Source: Spartinivicinus marinus
GTDB taxonomy: Bacteria > Pseudomonadota > Gammaproteobacteria > Pseudomonadales > Zooshikellaceae
Assembly (NCBI RefSeq): GCF_026309355.1
Contig: NZ_JAPJZK010000001.1
Span: 5,600,501-5,664,500 of the forward strand
Direction of reading: 5' to 3'
DNA: 64,000 nucleotides
Numbering within the stretch: the stretch's first letter is position 1; the number at the start of each line of letters is the position of its first letter. The position numbers and the translations under genes are program-made. Of the stretch, positions 35,470-45,081 are shown one piece after another. The notes beneath the pieces were generated by a model. The model searched no databases, had not been told where the DNA came from, and saw only the letters and a program-made list of their open reading frames with translations.

Positions 35470-36498
35470 ATGATAATGAGTAGAAAAAGTGGCAGCTCAG
35501 TGTTTGGGCAATGTTGGTTAGCTGGGTTGACATTGCTAATGGCACTATTGATGAGTAGTGTCAGCGCTGCTAGTGAAAACAAGCAAGCAGACCAGCAAGC
35601 AAAAAAAATACTGATGCTGTTATGGCGTGGTGAAACCCAGGCGGATCAAGCTTTTAAAGCTAAATTGGAAAGCACTATTGGCGGTGTTCAATTTACCCAG
35701 ATTGATGTTAATCAAGATCGTAAACAGCTGACTAAAGCCTTACGTGAGCAGGTTTCTCAGTTTGATCAATATGATCTTGTTTATGTATTTGGTACCTCAG
35801 CCACACGTACGGTAAGGCATTACGCTCATGACAAGGTCCCCTTGTTATTCAATATGGTGTCAGACCCCATCGGGTCAGATATTGTTGAGAATTTTGCAGA
35901 GCCTCCCAAGGGGCTAACGGGTGTTAGTGATGGGGTGGCCGTTGCATACCAAGTACATTTGTTACAACAATTGCTGCCATTTAAATCGTTGCTGGTACCA
36001 TACAACCCAAAAGAGCGTAATGCTGCTTTGTATATTAAACAGTTAAAACCGATTGCTCGACGCTTAAATATTAAGCTGGAAATTGTGCGTGTTTCAGATA
36101 ATGAGAGTCGGTGGCAAGGGTTTTTAAAGAAATTAGTCAAGGGTGAGTGGCAAACAGACGCGGTATTGATTCCGCAAAGCTCATTTCTTGTCAGTAAAAC
36201 AGATACCATTAAAAGATTGGCGGGTAAGTATAAAATGCCTGTATTTACTGCATCTGCCAGTGGTATACAGCTAGGTGCCTTGGCCTCAGTTGCTCCTAAC
36301 TTAACCCATTTAGGGGAGCTTGCCGCTGACAAAGCCATTGCGATTTTAAATGGCGCAGCACCCGAAACTTTGCCTGTAGAACGTATTGAACGACCAGGCA
36401 TTATAGTGAATAAAAAAGAGTGGAAAAAATTAGGTAAACCAATAGCAACTGCATTGAGAAAAAAATGCCGGTTTGATAATGATGATATTTGTCAGTAG
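35470..36498 (+). CDS. ABC transporter substrate-binding protein (ABC_sub_bind family)
   Basis: A 342-residue secreted protein. The signal peptide ends near SVSAASE. The body starts KKILMLLWRGETQADQAFKA and has YVFGTSATRTVRHYAHDKVP, MVSDPIGSDIVENFAEPPKG, and the C-terminal APETLPVERIERPGIIVNKK. This is the family of TrpX/XACb-type proteins (PF04392). No permease or ATPase gene is adjacent, so it may work as a sensor partner or with a distant transporter. ATG 35470 and ATG 35476 are both possible starts; the GTG at 35458 is less likely. Confidence 0.82.
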   Translation: MIMSRKSGSSVFGQCWLAGLTLLMALLMSSVSAASENKQADQQAKKILMLLWRGETQADQAFKAKLESTIGGVQFTQIDVNQDRKQLTKALREQVSQFDQYDLVYVFGTSATRTVRHYAHDKVPLLFNMVSDPIGSDIVENFAEPPKGLTGVSDGVAVAYQVHLLQQLLPFKSLLVPYNPKERNAALYIKQLKPIARRLNIKLEIVRVSDNESRWQGFLKKLVKGEWQTDAVLIPQSSFLVSKTDTIKRLAGKYKMPVFTASASGIQLGALASVAPNLTHLGELAADKAIAILNGAAPETLPVERIERPGIIVNKKEWKKLGKPIATALRKKCRFDNDDICQ

Positions 36499-36652
36499 TT
36501 TCAGGCTTTTGTACAAAAATTGAGTCCCTCTGCTAGCGAAAGGATTCTCTAGCAAAAAACTATAAGCAATAAAAAAATGGTATTTGACTATATTTTAAGC
36601 TAATAGCAAAATACCATGTAATGTTAGCGTTTAGTAAGCTGCAGCTGTCGTT

Positions 36653-37477
36653 TTAGTTTAGTTGGCTTTTATGCTGAAAATAATCAATAAGTGCATTTAA
36701 CTGCTGTTCTGAAAGGTCTAAATGGTCTGGCATATTTGAATAACGAAACTTTGATGGTTGTTGAATAAAAGCTTTTATCATCGCTTTTGAACGGTATTTC
36801 ACTATACTTTGTGGGGCGTTCAGGTCAGGACCAATCTTTCCACCTTGTTGATTAATGGAATGACAATGCAAACACCTGCCTTTAAAAATCTGATACCCTT
36901 GATAAATAGTGGAGTTATTGCTTATACCTGTAGGGTACACAGCAGGGTATTGACTTTTAAACTGGATAAGCTTGATTGAGGCTAGCTGCCAGGTCCAGGG
37001 GTATGCGTACTCTGTCGTCTGTTGTTTGCCTGTCCATACTAAGTAGAATGGCCCAGGTGATACTTTTGCATGGCCCACAGGTTCCCAGCCATTGGCATCG
37101 ACATCAAAAAAGGTCAAGTAACCTCCTTGCTCATTAAGCATGGATACTTTACTAATAGCACTGTAACCATCTGAGGCAGTAAAAGCAGCATCGGAATAAT
37201 CACGGCTGTGCCACTTGTCACCAAAGCCCAGTTGCAGTACATCATGTATTTCAAATGCTAAAAACCGCTTTGTTTTTCCATAATGAGGGTCTTCAAATTT
37301 TATTTCATGGACTTTCAATTTGTCTTTAAGTTCATCGAGACTAACGGTTTTAACCGACTGGTTAGCAAGGGAAAATGTTAGCTCATCAATTTTAGCCAAG
37401 GTTTTAACGGGCATCATTAATATAATGACTAGTGTCTTTAATAATAAAATAGTTAGTTTTTGCATATTATCATCCAT
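36653..37477 (-). CDS. Secreted c-type cytochrome with N-terminal molybdopterin-oxidase-like domain
   Basis: A 274-residue periplasmic protein. A signal segment (TILLLKTLVIILMMPVKTLA) is followed by a ~150-residue domain with YGKTKRFLAFEIHDVLQLGF, DAAFTASDGYSAISKVSMLN and EPVGHAKVSPGPFYLVW, resembling the substrate part of sulfite-oxidase-type proteins but without a visible molybdopterin cysteine. The C-terminus is a cytochrome c: heme motif CLHCH in FKGRCLHCHSINQQGGKIGP, with MPDHLDLSEQQLNALIDYF supplying the axial Met. It stands alone. The electron partner is unknown. Confidence 0.78.
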   Translation of the reverse strand: MDDNMQKLTILLLKTLVIILMMPVKTLAKIDELTFSLANQSVKTVSLDELKDKLKVHEIKFEDPHYGKTKRFLAFEIHDVLQLGFGDKWHSRDYSDAAFTASDGYSAISKVSMLNEQGGYLTFFDVDANGWEPVGHAKVSPGPFYLVWTGKQQTTEYAYPWTWQLASIKLIQFKSQYPAVYPTGISNNSTIYQGYQIFKGRCLHCHSINQQGGKIGPDLNAPQSIVKYRSKAMIKAFIQQPSKFRYSNMPDHLDLSEQQLNALIDYFQHKSQLN

Positions 37478-37631
37478 AGGCTACCTGATTTTATGAATAA
37501 GGGACTGGATAAAAATATATCCAAATATCAGGGGTATTATTCATAAAAAAATCACTGTAGGCTCATGCGTCAAGTTGTTACTTGGTGTTACACATGAATC
37601 ACTTATTATTTGCAAAAATAACTACTTAATA

Positions 37632-37803
37632 GAGCGCTACGAATAATTGTTTATGGTCTCAGTGCAACCTGACGGGCTTTCTAGTAAACCTATTCTTGGT
37701 AATGCTACTTTTCAATAAGCCACCTGCATGCCTTCAAAGTAACGCCTTGATTGCGAATTTACCAGAAGGCCAGAGACTGCAAACAATTATTAGAGGTACC
37801 CTC
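37632..37803 (-). repeat. Dispersed repeat family 1, longest copy with terminal inverted repeats
   Basis: A 172-base element. The left end GAGCGCTACGAATAATTGTT pairs with the inverted right end (GAGGGTACCTCTAATAATTG on the minus strand). The minus strand also contains GGTAAATTCGCAATCAAGGC and CTTTGAAGGCATGC, as in the shorter copies. It carries no reading frame. The structure is that of a MITE. No clear target-site duplication was seen. Confidence 0.75.
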
Positions 37804-37986
37804 AAATAACTGCATTCGCCATATTGGTTAGGCAATTTATATACCAGCTGCTTAAAAGGTGATTTTAACTGCTTTGCTGAGTAGCAAAGCCATGGTTTGT
37901 ATAAAAATCTGACTGACTTTGCGATTGCCTATTATGAGTTGTTCGTTCTATGCTAAAGCTGATGGCATCATGAAGGTAAGTCAGTA
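37804..37986. other. Promoter region of the following binding-protein gene
   Basis: Together with the MITE-like element this is a gene-free stretch of about 510 bases from 37478. No operator or terminator is clear apart from the repeat. Confidence 0.3.
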
Positions 37987-38766
37987 ATGGAGCTAAAACA
38001 ACGATTGAGTTTTTTTGTGGCTATTACGCTTTGTACCTGTTTAGCTAACTTAGCTCAGGCCGTTGCCCAAGAGCTGACTCTAGGCATATCCAATAGTAAA
38101 CTGAAACCCTATCGCTGGGTAGAGAAAGGTATAGTAAAAGGGGCTAACCCTGATGTTGTCAAAGAGGCTGCAAAACGAATAAATATTCATATTAAAATCC
38201 TGACTATGCCTTGGAAACGGGTTTTGCTACTGATTAAAAATGGTAATTTGCATGGGTCTATTGGGGGCTATAAAAATACAGAAAGGCTATCCTTTGGAAT
38301 TTATACAGAAGTGCCTTTACACTACAGCTATTTTAGTATTTTTATTTTAAATAACACCAGCTTCCGTTTTACAACAATAAAAGACCTGTATGGAAAAAGG
38401 ATTGGTAGGTTAAGCGGCAATCATTTTAGTACTGAATTTGATCAGGCTGTGGTACAGGGCAATATTTACCTAAGTGAAGCAAATAAGCGACATCAGTTAC
38501 TGACAATGCTATACACACACAGGCTTGATGCGGTCATTGATGTTAATTCCCCTATGAAAATAGCCTTGAAAGAACAGAATATCGATACAATCATTGACTT
38601 GCCAATACCAGTCTCTAAGCCGAAAGCTTCTTATTTATGGTTTTCTAAGCCAGCGCAAATTCCCCCTGATATTATTAAACGATTTGATCAAGTGCTAAAA
38701 AAAATGTTGCAAGATGGTACCATTGAACAGATAACCAGTCGTCATGGGTTTGAATATAATCTGTAG
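37987..38766 (+). CDS. Periplasmic solute-binding protein, SBP_bac_3-like
   Basis: A 259-residue secreted protein. Signal peptide cleavage is near AVAQE, then LTLGISNSKLKPYRWVEKGI, LTMPWKRVLLLIKNGNLHGS, YGKRIGRLSGNHFSTEFDQA and the C-terminal VLKKMLQDGTIEQITSRHGF. It belongs to the same stand-alone family seen five other times in this window. No transport partners are nearby. Its stop codon TAG is the first triplet of a family-1 repeat end. Confidence 0.78.
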   Translation: MELKQRLSFFVAITLCTCLANLAQAVAQELTLGISNSKLKPYRWVEKGIVKGANPDVVKEAAKRINIHIKILTMPWKRVLLLIKNGNLHGSIGGYKNTERLSFGIYTEVPLHYSYFSIFILNNTSFRFTTIKDLYGKRIGRLSGNHFSTEFDQAVVQGNIYLSEANKRHQLLTMLYTHRLDAVIDVNSPMKIALKEQNIDTIIDLPIPVSKPKASYLWFSKPAQIPPDIIKRFDQVLKKMLQDGTIEQITSRHGFEYNL

Positions 38767-38783
38767 GGCACCTCTAATAATTG
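38764..38783 (+). repeat. Solo terminal end of dispersed repeat family 1
   Basis: TAGGGCACCTCTAATAATTG is the outer end of family 1 with no recognisable body after it. Its first three bases are the stop codon of the preceding gene. Confidence 0.6.
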
Positions 38784-39167
38784 ACTGGTGCAACATTCAT
38801 TGGCAAAGAATATATTTAAATAACACATCTCTCTTTGCTAAAAAGCTTCGCTTAGATAGTGGCTCGATTATGGTTTTACAGTCATATTCTCTTTTTTAGT
38901 TGGGTTATTAATCTTAATGCATGTTTGGCAATAGATTGTTTATCAATTAATTGTAGGGCTTAGTGGTTTGCGTTTGTCATCAATCCTTCATTCAGTAAAC
39001 AAAGTTAACTAAAACCAAGCATCTGCAACTAAAGTCGGTACAAGTTAATTTAAAATCTTATTGATAATTGTTATCATTTGCAATAATATCTTGCCTGTTT
39101 CATCTCACACTCTGTTTTTATTGGTGGGCCAGTTAGTAAATTGTCACAATAATGAGAAGAGGTTCCC
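38784..39167. other. Upstream region of the siderophore operon
   Basis: About 385 bases without a gene. It contains the Fur-controlled promoter at 39061-39089 and a leader of about 70 bases after it. Confidence 0.5.
39061..39089 (+). promoter_or_regulatory. Fur box overlapping the siderophore operon promoter
   Basis: GATAATTGTTATCATTTGC at 39063-39081 matches the Fur consensus GATAATGATAATCATTATC at most positions. TTGATA (39061-39066) and TAATAT (39084-39089) sit 17 bases apart as -35 and -10 boxes, so Fur-Fe(II) would cover the promoter and shut off the operon when iron is plentiful. It lies about 80 bases before entC. Confidence 0.75.
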
Positions 39168-40424
39168 ATGAAAGTCAACTGCTCAGAGTTGATTCCTACA
39201 GGCTCTGAACTAATCAGCCACTATGACCCAAATGACTTTTCCTTTTTCTTTGGGTCACCTAAACATGCGTTACTAGCTCGTGGTGTGCAACAAATGTCAG
39301 CTTCTACAAAGGCTGATAGTGGTTTACCTGAAGCTATTCAGGCAATGCAGGCGAAAGCTCGAGAAAAAGGTTACTTTAACCCTGTAGTAGTGGGTGCAAT
39401 ACCCTTTGACACTCAGCGAAATGCACAACTGGTGATACCAGAATACTTGGAAAGAACTCGGCATGTTAAATATGCTGTACCCAATAAACCTACTCATAAC
39501 CATGTTAATCAAGCGGTAACAATTACCCAAATACCAGCGGCAGCAGAGTATAAAGCGGGGGTCGCTCAGGCATTAAAGCAATTTCAGAATTCTGAATTGA
39601 GTAAAGTTGTATTATCTCGTTCGCTGCAGGTTACTACACCTGTTGCTATTGATGTACAACAGTTGTTGGCTCAACTTGCCGCTGATAATACGACTGGTTA
39701 TACCTTTGCGGTTAATTTGCCTACAGCTAATGATCAACAACTTTTTAATGGGCGTATGTTGTTAGGTGCTAGCCCTGAGTTATTAGTGTCTCGTTCAGGT
39801 ACAGTGGTGCAATCTAATCCTTTAGCAGGCTCGATTCCCCGTAGTAGTAATCTAAAAGAAGATCAACAGCGAGCAGCCCGTTTATTGCAATCAGAAAAAG
39901 ATCTTCATGAGCATGCTGTGGTGGTTGATGCAGTTGCTACTGCGTTACGGCCCTATTGCAAAATCCTGGATGTACCGGCTAAACCGTCTGTTATCAGTAC
40001 AGCAACCATGTGGCATCTTTCTACTTTTATTCAAGGAGAACTGCTTGATCCTACTACTTCTTCGTTAACTCTGGCCCATGCCTTACATCCGACACCGGCT
40101 GTATGTGGTTACCCACCATTAATGGCTAAAAAGGCAATAAAGGATATTGAGCCATTTGATCGGGGCTTTTTTACTGGAATGTTAGGCTGGTGTGATAGCC
40201 ATGGTGATGGTGAATGGATTGTAACGATTCGTTGTGCAGAAGTGGCTGATAATGAAATGACATTATTTGCTGGTGCTGGTGTAGTTGAAGGGTCTTGTCC
40301 GGAAAGTGAATGGAATGAAACGGGAGCAAAGTTTCGTACCATGTTAAATGCTATTGGCATTGCGCCGCTTTCAGAAGTGAATAAAGAAGAAGTCAAACAG
40401 GAGCCATGCGAGGCAAGTCAATGA
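39168..40424 (+). CDS. entC: Isochorismate synthase
   Basis: A 418-residue chorismate-utilising enzyme of the EntC/DhbC type, which turns chorismate into isochorismate, the first step to 2,3-dihydroxybenzoate. [20 protein letters not shown], the [10 protein letters not shown] motif, and [15 protein letters not shown] are all present, with the Mg-binding ends in [20 protein letters not shown]. It is first in the Fur-controlled operon. AGAGG precedes the ATG. Its stop overlaps the start of entE as ATGA. Confidence 0.93.
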   Translation: MKVNCSELIPTGSELISHYDPNDFSFFFGSPKHALLARGVQQMSASTKADSGLPEAIQAMQAKAREKGYFNPVVVGAIPFDTQRNAQLVIPEYLERTRHVKYAVPNKPTHNHVNQAVTITQIPAAAEYKAGVAQALKQFQNSELSKVVLSRSLQVTTPVAIDVQQLLAQLAADNTTGYTFAVNLPTANDQQLFNGRMLLGASPELLVSRSGTVVQSNPLAGSIPRSSNLKEDQQRAARLLQSEKDLHEHAVVVDAVATALRPYCKILDVPAKPSVISTATMWHLSTFIQGELLDPTTSSLTLAHALHPTPAVCGYPPLMAKKAIKDIEPFDRGFFTGMLGWCDSHGDGEWIVTIRCAEVADNEMTLFAGAGVVEGSCPESEWNETGAKFRTMLNAIGIAPLSEVNKEEVKQEPCEASQ

Positions 40425-42085
40425 CGGTGGTAGAGCAAACATGGCTAACTAAGTTTGATGAAAGGGATTGTCCTAAATGGCCTCAAGCGCAAGCAGACTA
40501 TTATCGTCAAGCGGGTTATTGGCAGGGAATAACCTTTGGTGAAATGCTAAAAAACCAAGCACGGCAACTGCCTCATCATGAGGCTTTGGTTGCAGGCAAG
40601 GAGCGTTGGACCTATCAGTTATTTGATCAAAAAGTAGATCAATTAGTAAGAGGTTTTCATCAATTAGGGATTCAAGACCGAGATGTGGTGGTAGTTCAAT
40701 TGCCTAATATTAATGAGTTTTTTGCCGTCTGTTTTGCACTATTTCGATTGGGTGCAATTCCAGTGATGGCGTTACCCGCTCATCGTCGTATTGAGATCCG
40801 CTATTTTTGTCAGTTTACTCAGGCAAAAGCTTATATTATCGCTGATAAGTATTTTGGATTTGACTATTGCCAGTTAGCCAGAGAAATTAAAGCAGAGGTT
40901 TCTTCTCTTAAACAAGTTATAGTGGTTGGAGAACCACAAGAGTTTACGGCGCTAAGCGATCTTTACCTGGAAGCAGAAGCAAATGATATCTTAGCAACGT
41001 TGACTAATCCAAATGCTAGTCATACGGCATTATTACAAGTCTCTGGTGGCACAACAGGGCTACCAAAATTAATTCCACGTACTCATGATGATTACTTATA
41101 TAGTGTAAAAGTAAGCGCAGAAATTTGTGGAGTCAATTCACATAGTATTTATTTATGTAGCTTGCCTGTTGCACATAATTTTCCATTAAGCTCACCAGGA
41201 ACCTTAGGCGTGTTTTATGCCGGTGGTAAAGTAGTATTAATGCAAGATACAACGCCTGAAGCAGCTTTTTCCCTTATTGAGCAAGAGCAAATCACGATTG
41301 CTGCATTAGTTCCACCTACGACATTATTATGGTTAGAAGCAGCTAAAAAAACCACATATGACTTATCCAGTTTACAAATATTGCAAGTTGGAGGGGCTAA
41401 ATTCAGCGCTGAAGCAGCCAAGCAGGTTAAGCCTGTTTTAGGGTGTCAACTACAACAAGTGTTTGGTATGGCAGAAGGGTTGGTGAATTACACTCGGTTA
41501 ACTGATAACGAAGAAATTTGTAACCATACTCAAGGTAAACCGATGTCGCCAGCAGATGAAATTCGCGTGGTAGATGAAGAAGGTAACCCTGTTCTTCCTG
41601 GCGAGGTAGGTCAGCTACAAACCCGTGGACCTTACACAATTTGTGGTTATTATAAAGCACCGCAACATAATACTAAGGCATTTACTACTGATGGTTTTTA
41701 TTGTACTGGTGATGAAGTTAAGCTAACAGAGTCAGGGTATTTAATGGTTGTGGGGCGCATTAAAGATCAAATTAATCGTGGTGGTGAGAAAATTGCGGCA
41801 GAAGAAGTCGAAAATCAGCTGTTGGCTCATCCTGCGGTTCATGATGTGGCTTTAGTTGCTATGCCCGATGACATATTAGGTGAAGCCAGTTGTGCGTTTG
41901 TTATTTGCCATGCTGACCAACCAACAAAAGTCATGGTATTAAAGCGTTTTTTACGGGAGCGAGGATTAGCGAGTTATAAAATTCCTGACCGAATTGAGTT
42001 TGTTGATAGTTTCCCTAAAACGGCTGTGGGTAAAGTTAATAAAAAAGCATTACGTTGTTTAACAAATACGATAAAAAATATTTAA
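40421..42085 (+). CDS. entE: 2,3-dihydroxybenzoate-AMP ligase
   Basis: A 554-residue adenylating enzyme that activates 2,3-dihydroxybenzoate with ATP and loads it on the aryl carrier domain of EntB. It shows the phosphate loop [48 protein letters not shown] and the C-terminal catalytic Lys in [12 protein letters not shown]. The aryl-pocket sequence [14 protein letters not shown] is that of DHB ligases. I use ATG 40421, which overlaps the entC stop and follows GAGG, and reject the earlier ATG at 40406. Confidence 0.94.
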   Translation: MTVVEQTWLTKFDERDCPKWPQAQADYYRQAGYWQGITFGEMLKNQARQLPHHEALVAGKERWTYQLFDQKVDQLVRGFHQLGIQDRDVVVVQLPNINEFFAVCFALFRLGAIPVMALPAHRRIEIRYFCQFTQAKAYIIADKYFGFDYCQLAREIKAEVSSLKQVIVVGEPQEFTALSDLYLEAEANDILATLTNPNASHTALLQVSGGTTGLPKLIPRTHDDYLYSVKVSAEICGVNSHSIYLCSLPVAHNFPLSSPGTLGVFYAGGKVVLMQDTTPEAAFSLIEQEQITIAALVPPTTLLWLEAAKKTTYDLSSLQILQVGGAKFSAEAAKQVKPVLGCQLQQVFGMAEGLVNYTRLTDNEEICNHTQGKPMSPADEIRVVDEEGNPVLPGEVGQLQTRGPYTICGYYKAPQHNTKAFTTDGFYCTGDEVKLTESGYLMVVGRIKDQINRGGEKIAAEEVENQLLAHPAVHDVALVAMPDDILGEASCAFVICHADQPTKVMVLKRFLRERGLASYKIPDRIEFVDSFPKTAVGKVNKKALRCLTNTIKNI

Positions 42086-42105
42086 TCAGTGGAAAACGTG
42101 AAGTT

Positions 42106-42990
42106 ATGACTATTCCTAAAATTGTAGCATATCAATTACCTTCAGTTGAGCTCATGCTAGAAAATCGTGTGAATTGGCAGCTTGATCCCTCAAGAGCAGT
42201 ATTATTGATTCATGATATGCAGCAATACTTTCTCAATTATTATGATACCAACGCGGAACCGATTCCAACTGTATTGGCGAATATACAAAGAATCAAAAGT
42301 CAACTAAAGCCGTTAGGCGTACCGGTTATTTATTCTGCTCAACCAGGTGATCAAACTCCTGAGCAGCGAGCATTGTTACAGGATTTTTGGGGTAAGGGGC
42401 TAACGGCTGATATATCCCAAACCGGTATTATAGATAAGCTAAAGCCAGAACAGGATGATCAAGTGATTACCAAATGGCGTTATAGTGCTTTTCAACGCAC
42501 TGAACTATTGCAAATCATGCAAGCACAGCAACGAGACCAACTAATTATCTGTGGGATATATGCACATATTGGCTGTTTGTTAACGGCTGCTGACGCCTTT
42601 ATGAATGATATTAAAGCTTTTTTTATCAGCGATGCCGTAGCTGATTTCACTCAACAAGACCATCTTATGGCAATTAATTATGCTGCTCAACGCTGTGCTA
42701 GAACAATAACAACACAACAACTGTTGGCTGATGCTACGGAGTTGACGACAATAACTGAAACTGATTTACCTAGTAATAAGCAGCAATTAAAACAATTAAT
42801 AGCAGGGTGGTTGGGAGTTACAAGTGATGAATTAGAAGACGATGACAATCTAATTGAGTGTGGGTTAGATTCTATTCGAGTGTTATCATTGCTAGATCAA
42901 TTTAAAACTGTTGGTAAACACACTAGCTTGATTGAATTAGCTGAAAACCCTACTATAGCTGGATGGAGCGCGCTATTAATAGCAGAGTAA
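42106..42990 (+). CDS. entB: Isochorismatase with aryl carrier domain
   Basis: A 294-residue bifunctional protein. The N-terminal isochorismatase domain (VLLIHDMQQYFLNYY with catalytic Asp; ITKWRYSAFQRTEL; LIICGIYAHIGCLLTAADAF) hydrolyses isochorismate to 2,3-dihydro-2,3-dihydroxybenzoate. The C-terminal ~75 residues are an aryl carrier with the phosphopantetheine serine in LIECGLDSIRVLSLLDQF. A carrier domain implies a downstream NRPS condensation step. ATG 42106 matches the known N-terminus (MTIPKIVAYQLPSVE); the frame runs back to 42055 without a better site. Confidence 0.94.
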   Translation: MTIPKIVAYQLPSVELMLENRVNWQLDPSRAVLLIHDMQQYFLNYYDTNAEPIPTVLANIQRIKSQLKPLGVPVIYSAQPGDQTPEQRALLQDFWGKGLTADISQTGIIDKLKPEQDDQVITKWRYSAFQRTELLQIMQAQQRDQLIICGIYAHIGCLLTAADAFMNDIKAFFISDAVADFTQQDHLMAINYAAQRCARTITTQQLLADATELTTITETDLPSNKQQLKQLIAGWLGVTSDELEDDDNLIECGLDSIRVLSLLDQFKTVGKHTSLIELAENPTIAGWSALLIAE

Positions 42991-44009
42991 TGGATATGAG
43001 TAATAAATTAGTTCAGTATATTTGGTTGGTAACCATAGTAATCCTGGTAGGATGCCAACCCGCTGATGTATCTAATGAAACACAGCAACTGCAACAGAAA
43101 CAACAATCACAGGGTGTATTAAATCAAAGTACTTCAAGTAAACAACAAGAGACTTATAATGATACTCGTCAGGTGAGGGATATGACTGGAGCAGAAGTCA
43201 TTATTCCCCGTCAGCCAAAGCGAGTCATTGCACTCAGCGAAGTTGATTTAGATAGCTTAATTGCACTGGGTATGCAGCCAGTCGGCGCTACGGCAGGGAG
43301 AGGGCAAATTACAACACCTAGTTATTTAGCTGATCATACTACAGATGTTACCATTGTTGGTCGACTAGGTTTGCCCAGTATAGATAAATTAATTGAACTA
43401 AAACCAGACTTGATTTTAGCAGGAGGCTTTATTGACCCTGTAGCATTAAAACAAGTGAAAAAAATAGCACCCACATTAGTCACCCATTCCATTGGAGAAA
43501 ACTGGAAACAAGCTTTTCAACGCACTGCAAGCTTGCTAGGTCAAGAACAGGCAGCAGAAATTTACTGGGAAACGTATAACAAGCGTGTTAGTCAGTTAAA
43601 ATCAGCTTTGGGTGAAAATGCTAATGCCAAAATCAGTGTGGTACGCTGGAACCCTAAAGGTCCCAGCTATATGCTAGGTGATTCATTTATTAGTTCGGTG
43701 CTTAACGATATACAATTAAAACGACCTGAGACTCAAAATCAGCCTGGAGCAGGACACTCGCCGCCACTAAGCTTAGAAGCATTGGAAAAAATAGATGGGG
43801 ATTGGTTATTTGTCGGTACGCTTGTTGAAAAAAGTAAAGCAACACAAGCATTAGAGCATATCAAAGCAACACAAGTTTTTCAGCAGTTAAAAGCGGTACA
43901 AAATAATCATGTCGTTAATGTTGATGGTTCACTGTGGACCAGTGTCGGTGGGCCATTAGCCGCTATGGCAGTGCTGAATGATTTGGCAACAGCATTTGAG
44001 GGTTCATAG
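42990..44009 (+). CDS. Ferric-siderophore ABC transporter, binding lipoprotein
   Basis: A 339-residue type III periplasmic binding protein. The lipobox VILVGC near residue 20 makes it a lipoprotein. A low-complexity Gln-rich linker (TQQLQQKQQSQ) leads to the folded part: RQPKRVIALSEVDLDSLIAL, GRLGLPSIDKLIELKPDLIL, ending WTSVGGPLAAMAVLNDLATA. It should pass ferric catecholate from receptor to permease. Its start overlaps the entB stop (TAATG). An ATG six bases further is also possible. Confidence 0.88.
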   Translation: MDMSNKLVQYIWLVTIVILVGCQPADVSNETQQLQQKQQSQGVLNQSTSSKQQETYNDTRQVRDMTGAEVIIPRQPKRVIALSEVDLDSLIALGMQPVGATAGRGQITTPSYLADHTTDVTIVGRLGLPSIDKLIELKPDLILAGGFIDPVALKQVKKIAPTLVTHSIGENWKQAFQRTASLLGQEQAAEIYWETYNKRVSQLKSALGENANAKISVVRWNPKGPSYMLGDSFISSVLNDIQLKRPETQNQPGAGHSPPLSLEALEKIDGDWLFVGTLVEKSKATQALEHIKATQVFQQLKAVQNNHVVNVDGSLWTSVGGPLAAMAVLNDLATAFEGS

Positions 44010-44011
44010 AG

Positions 44012-45067
44012 TTGTTTGCAGTAAAATTATTAAAAAGACACAATGAGCCTAATATCTGTCTCATTTGTTATTCATTGTTAGCTGTATTGGCTGTATTTTT
44101 ATTTATCTCACTGATGACTGGAGCTGGGTATATCTCTGTTGGAGAAAGCCTAAATTATTTACTTGGGAAGCCGGAAGCAATTGCAAATAATAAACTAACG
44201 GTTGTGATAGAAACCTTACGTATGCCTCGATCTGTTGCTGCGATTATTGTGGGTGGTTGCTTAGGCATTGCGGGTGCTTTAATGCAGTCAGTCACACGTA
44301 ATCCAATAGCAGAACCTGGGCTGTTAGGGGTTAATGCTGGTGCTGCACTAGGGGTCGTTGTTGGAATTAGTTTTGCAGCTGCCGAGACTGGTCAGGCTTA
44401 TTTGGCTTGGGCATTTATGGGTGCACTGATAGGAAATGGGGTCATTCTTTGGGTTGCTAATCAGGGAGCTGTAGTTACCCCGATAAAATTAATATTAGCA
44501 GGCATTGCGATTAGTGCTACGTTTCAGGGGGTTACTTCATTTCTATTAATTAATAATCAGGCCACTTATGATCAATACCGTTACTGGGTTTTAGGTTCGT
44601 TAGCAGGTATTAACTTAACAATTATAAGTCAGATTTTGCCATTTTTAGTTATTGGGATAGTCTTATCACTGGTATTATCTCGGCCACTTGCCTGTTTAAT
44701 GTTAGGGGATGATGTTGCTAAATCATTAGGGCATAAACCGGGGCTAATCCGTTTTATTGTCACTATCACAGTGACTTTATTAGCGGGTGGTTCAGTAGCA
44801 CTTGCTGGCCCAGTTAGCTTTTTAGGTTTGATTGCTCCTTTTTTAGCAAGGGCAATGACAGGTCCTGTTTTATTTCATCAGCTGATTTTGTCAGCTTTAT
44901 TGGGGGCATTAATTGTATTAGTTGCTGATATTAGTGCACGTTTGATTGTCCAACCTTTTGAAGCCCCAGTAGGAGTGATCTTAGCGATAGTGGGAGCGCC
45001 ATTACTAATTGGATTAACCCATAGTAACCACTTTAATCAACTGCTTTTAAGTAAAGCAGGCAACTAA
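44012..45067 (+). CDS. Ferric-siderophore ABC permease (FecCD family), first subunit
   Basis: A 351-residue permease with about ten membrane segments. Landmarks are LRMPRSVAAIIVGGCLGIAG, ALMQSVTRNPIAEPGLLGVN, and the C-terminal GPVSFLGLIAPFLARAMTGP, all FecCD/FepD features. The frame starts at a TTG (44012) two bases after the previous stop with GAGGG upstream; no in-frame ATG fits better. It pairs with the next gene to form the channel. Confidence 0.9.
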   Translation: MFAVKLLKRHNEPNICLICYSLLAVLAVFLFISLMTGAGYISVGESLNYLLGKPEAIANNKLTVVIETLRMPRSVAAIIVGGCLGIAGALMQSVTRNPIAEPGLLGVNAGAALGVVVGISFAAAETGQAYLAWAFMGALIGNGVILWVANQGAVVTPIKLILAGIAISATFQGVTSFLLINNQATYDQYRYWVLGSLAGINLTIISQILPFLVIGIVLSLVLSRPLACLMLGDDVAKSLGHKPGLIRFIVTITVTLLAGGSVALAGPVSFLGLIAPFLARAMTGPVLFHQLILSALLGALIVLVADISARLIVQPFEAPVGVILAIVGAPLLIGLTHSNHFNQLLLSKAGN

Positions 45068-45081
45068 TCAGTGGCTTATTC

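Noticed and set aside
35826-36401. 191-codon minus-strand frame inside the ABC_sub_bind gene
   Set aside because: It is fully antisense to a well-supported gene with signal peptide and family motifs, and its own text has no domain features.
39006-39016. GTTAACTAA as a second Ter-like site
   Set aside because: The core is too short and AT-rich; similar strings occur at 146 and 30142 without any context.
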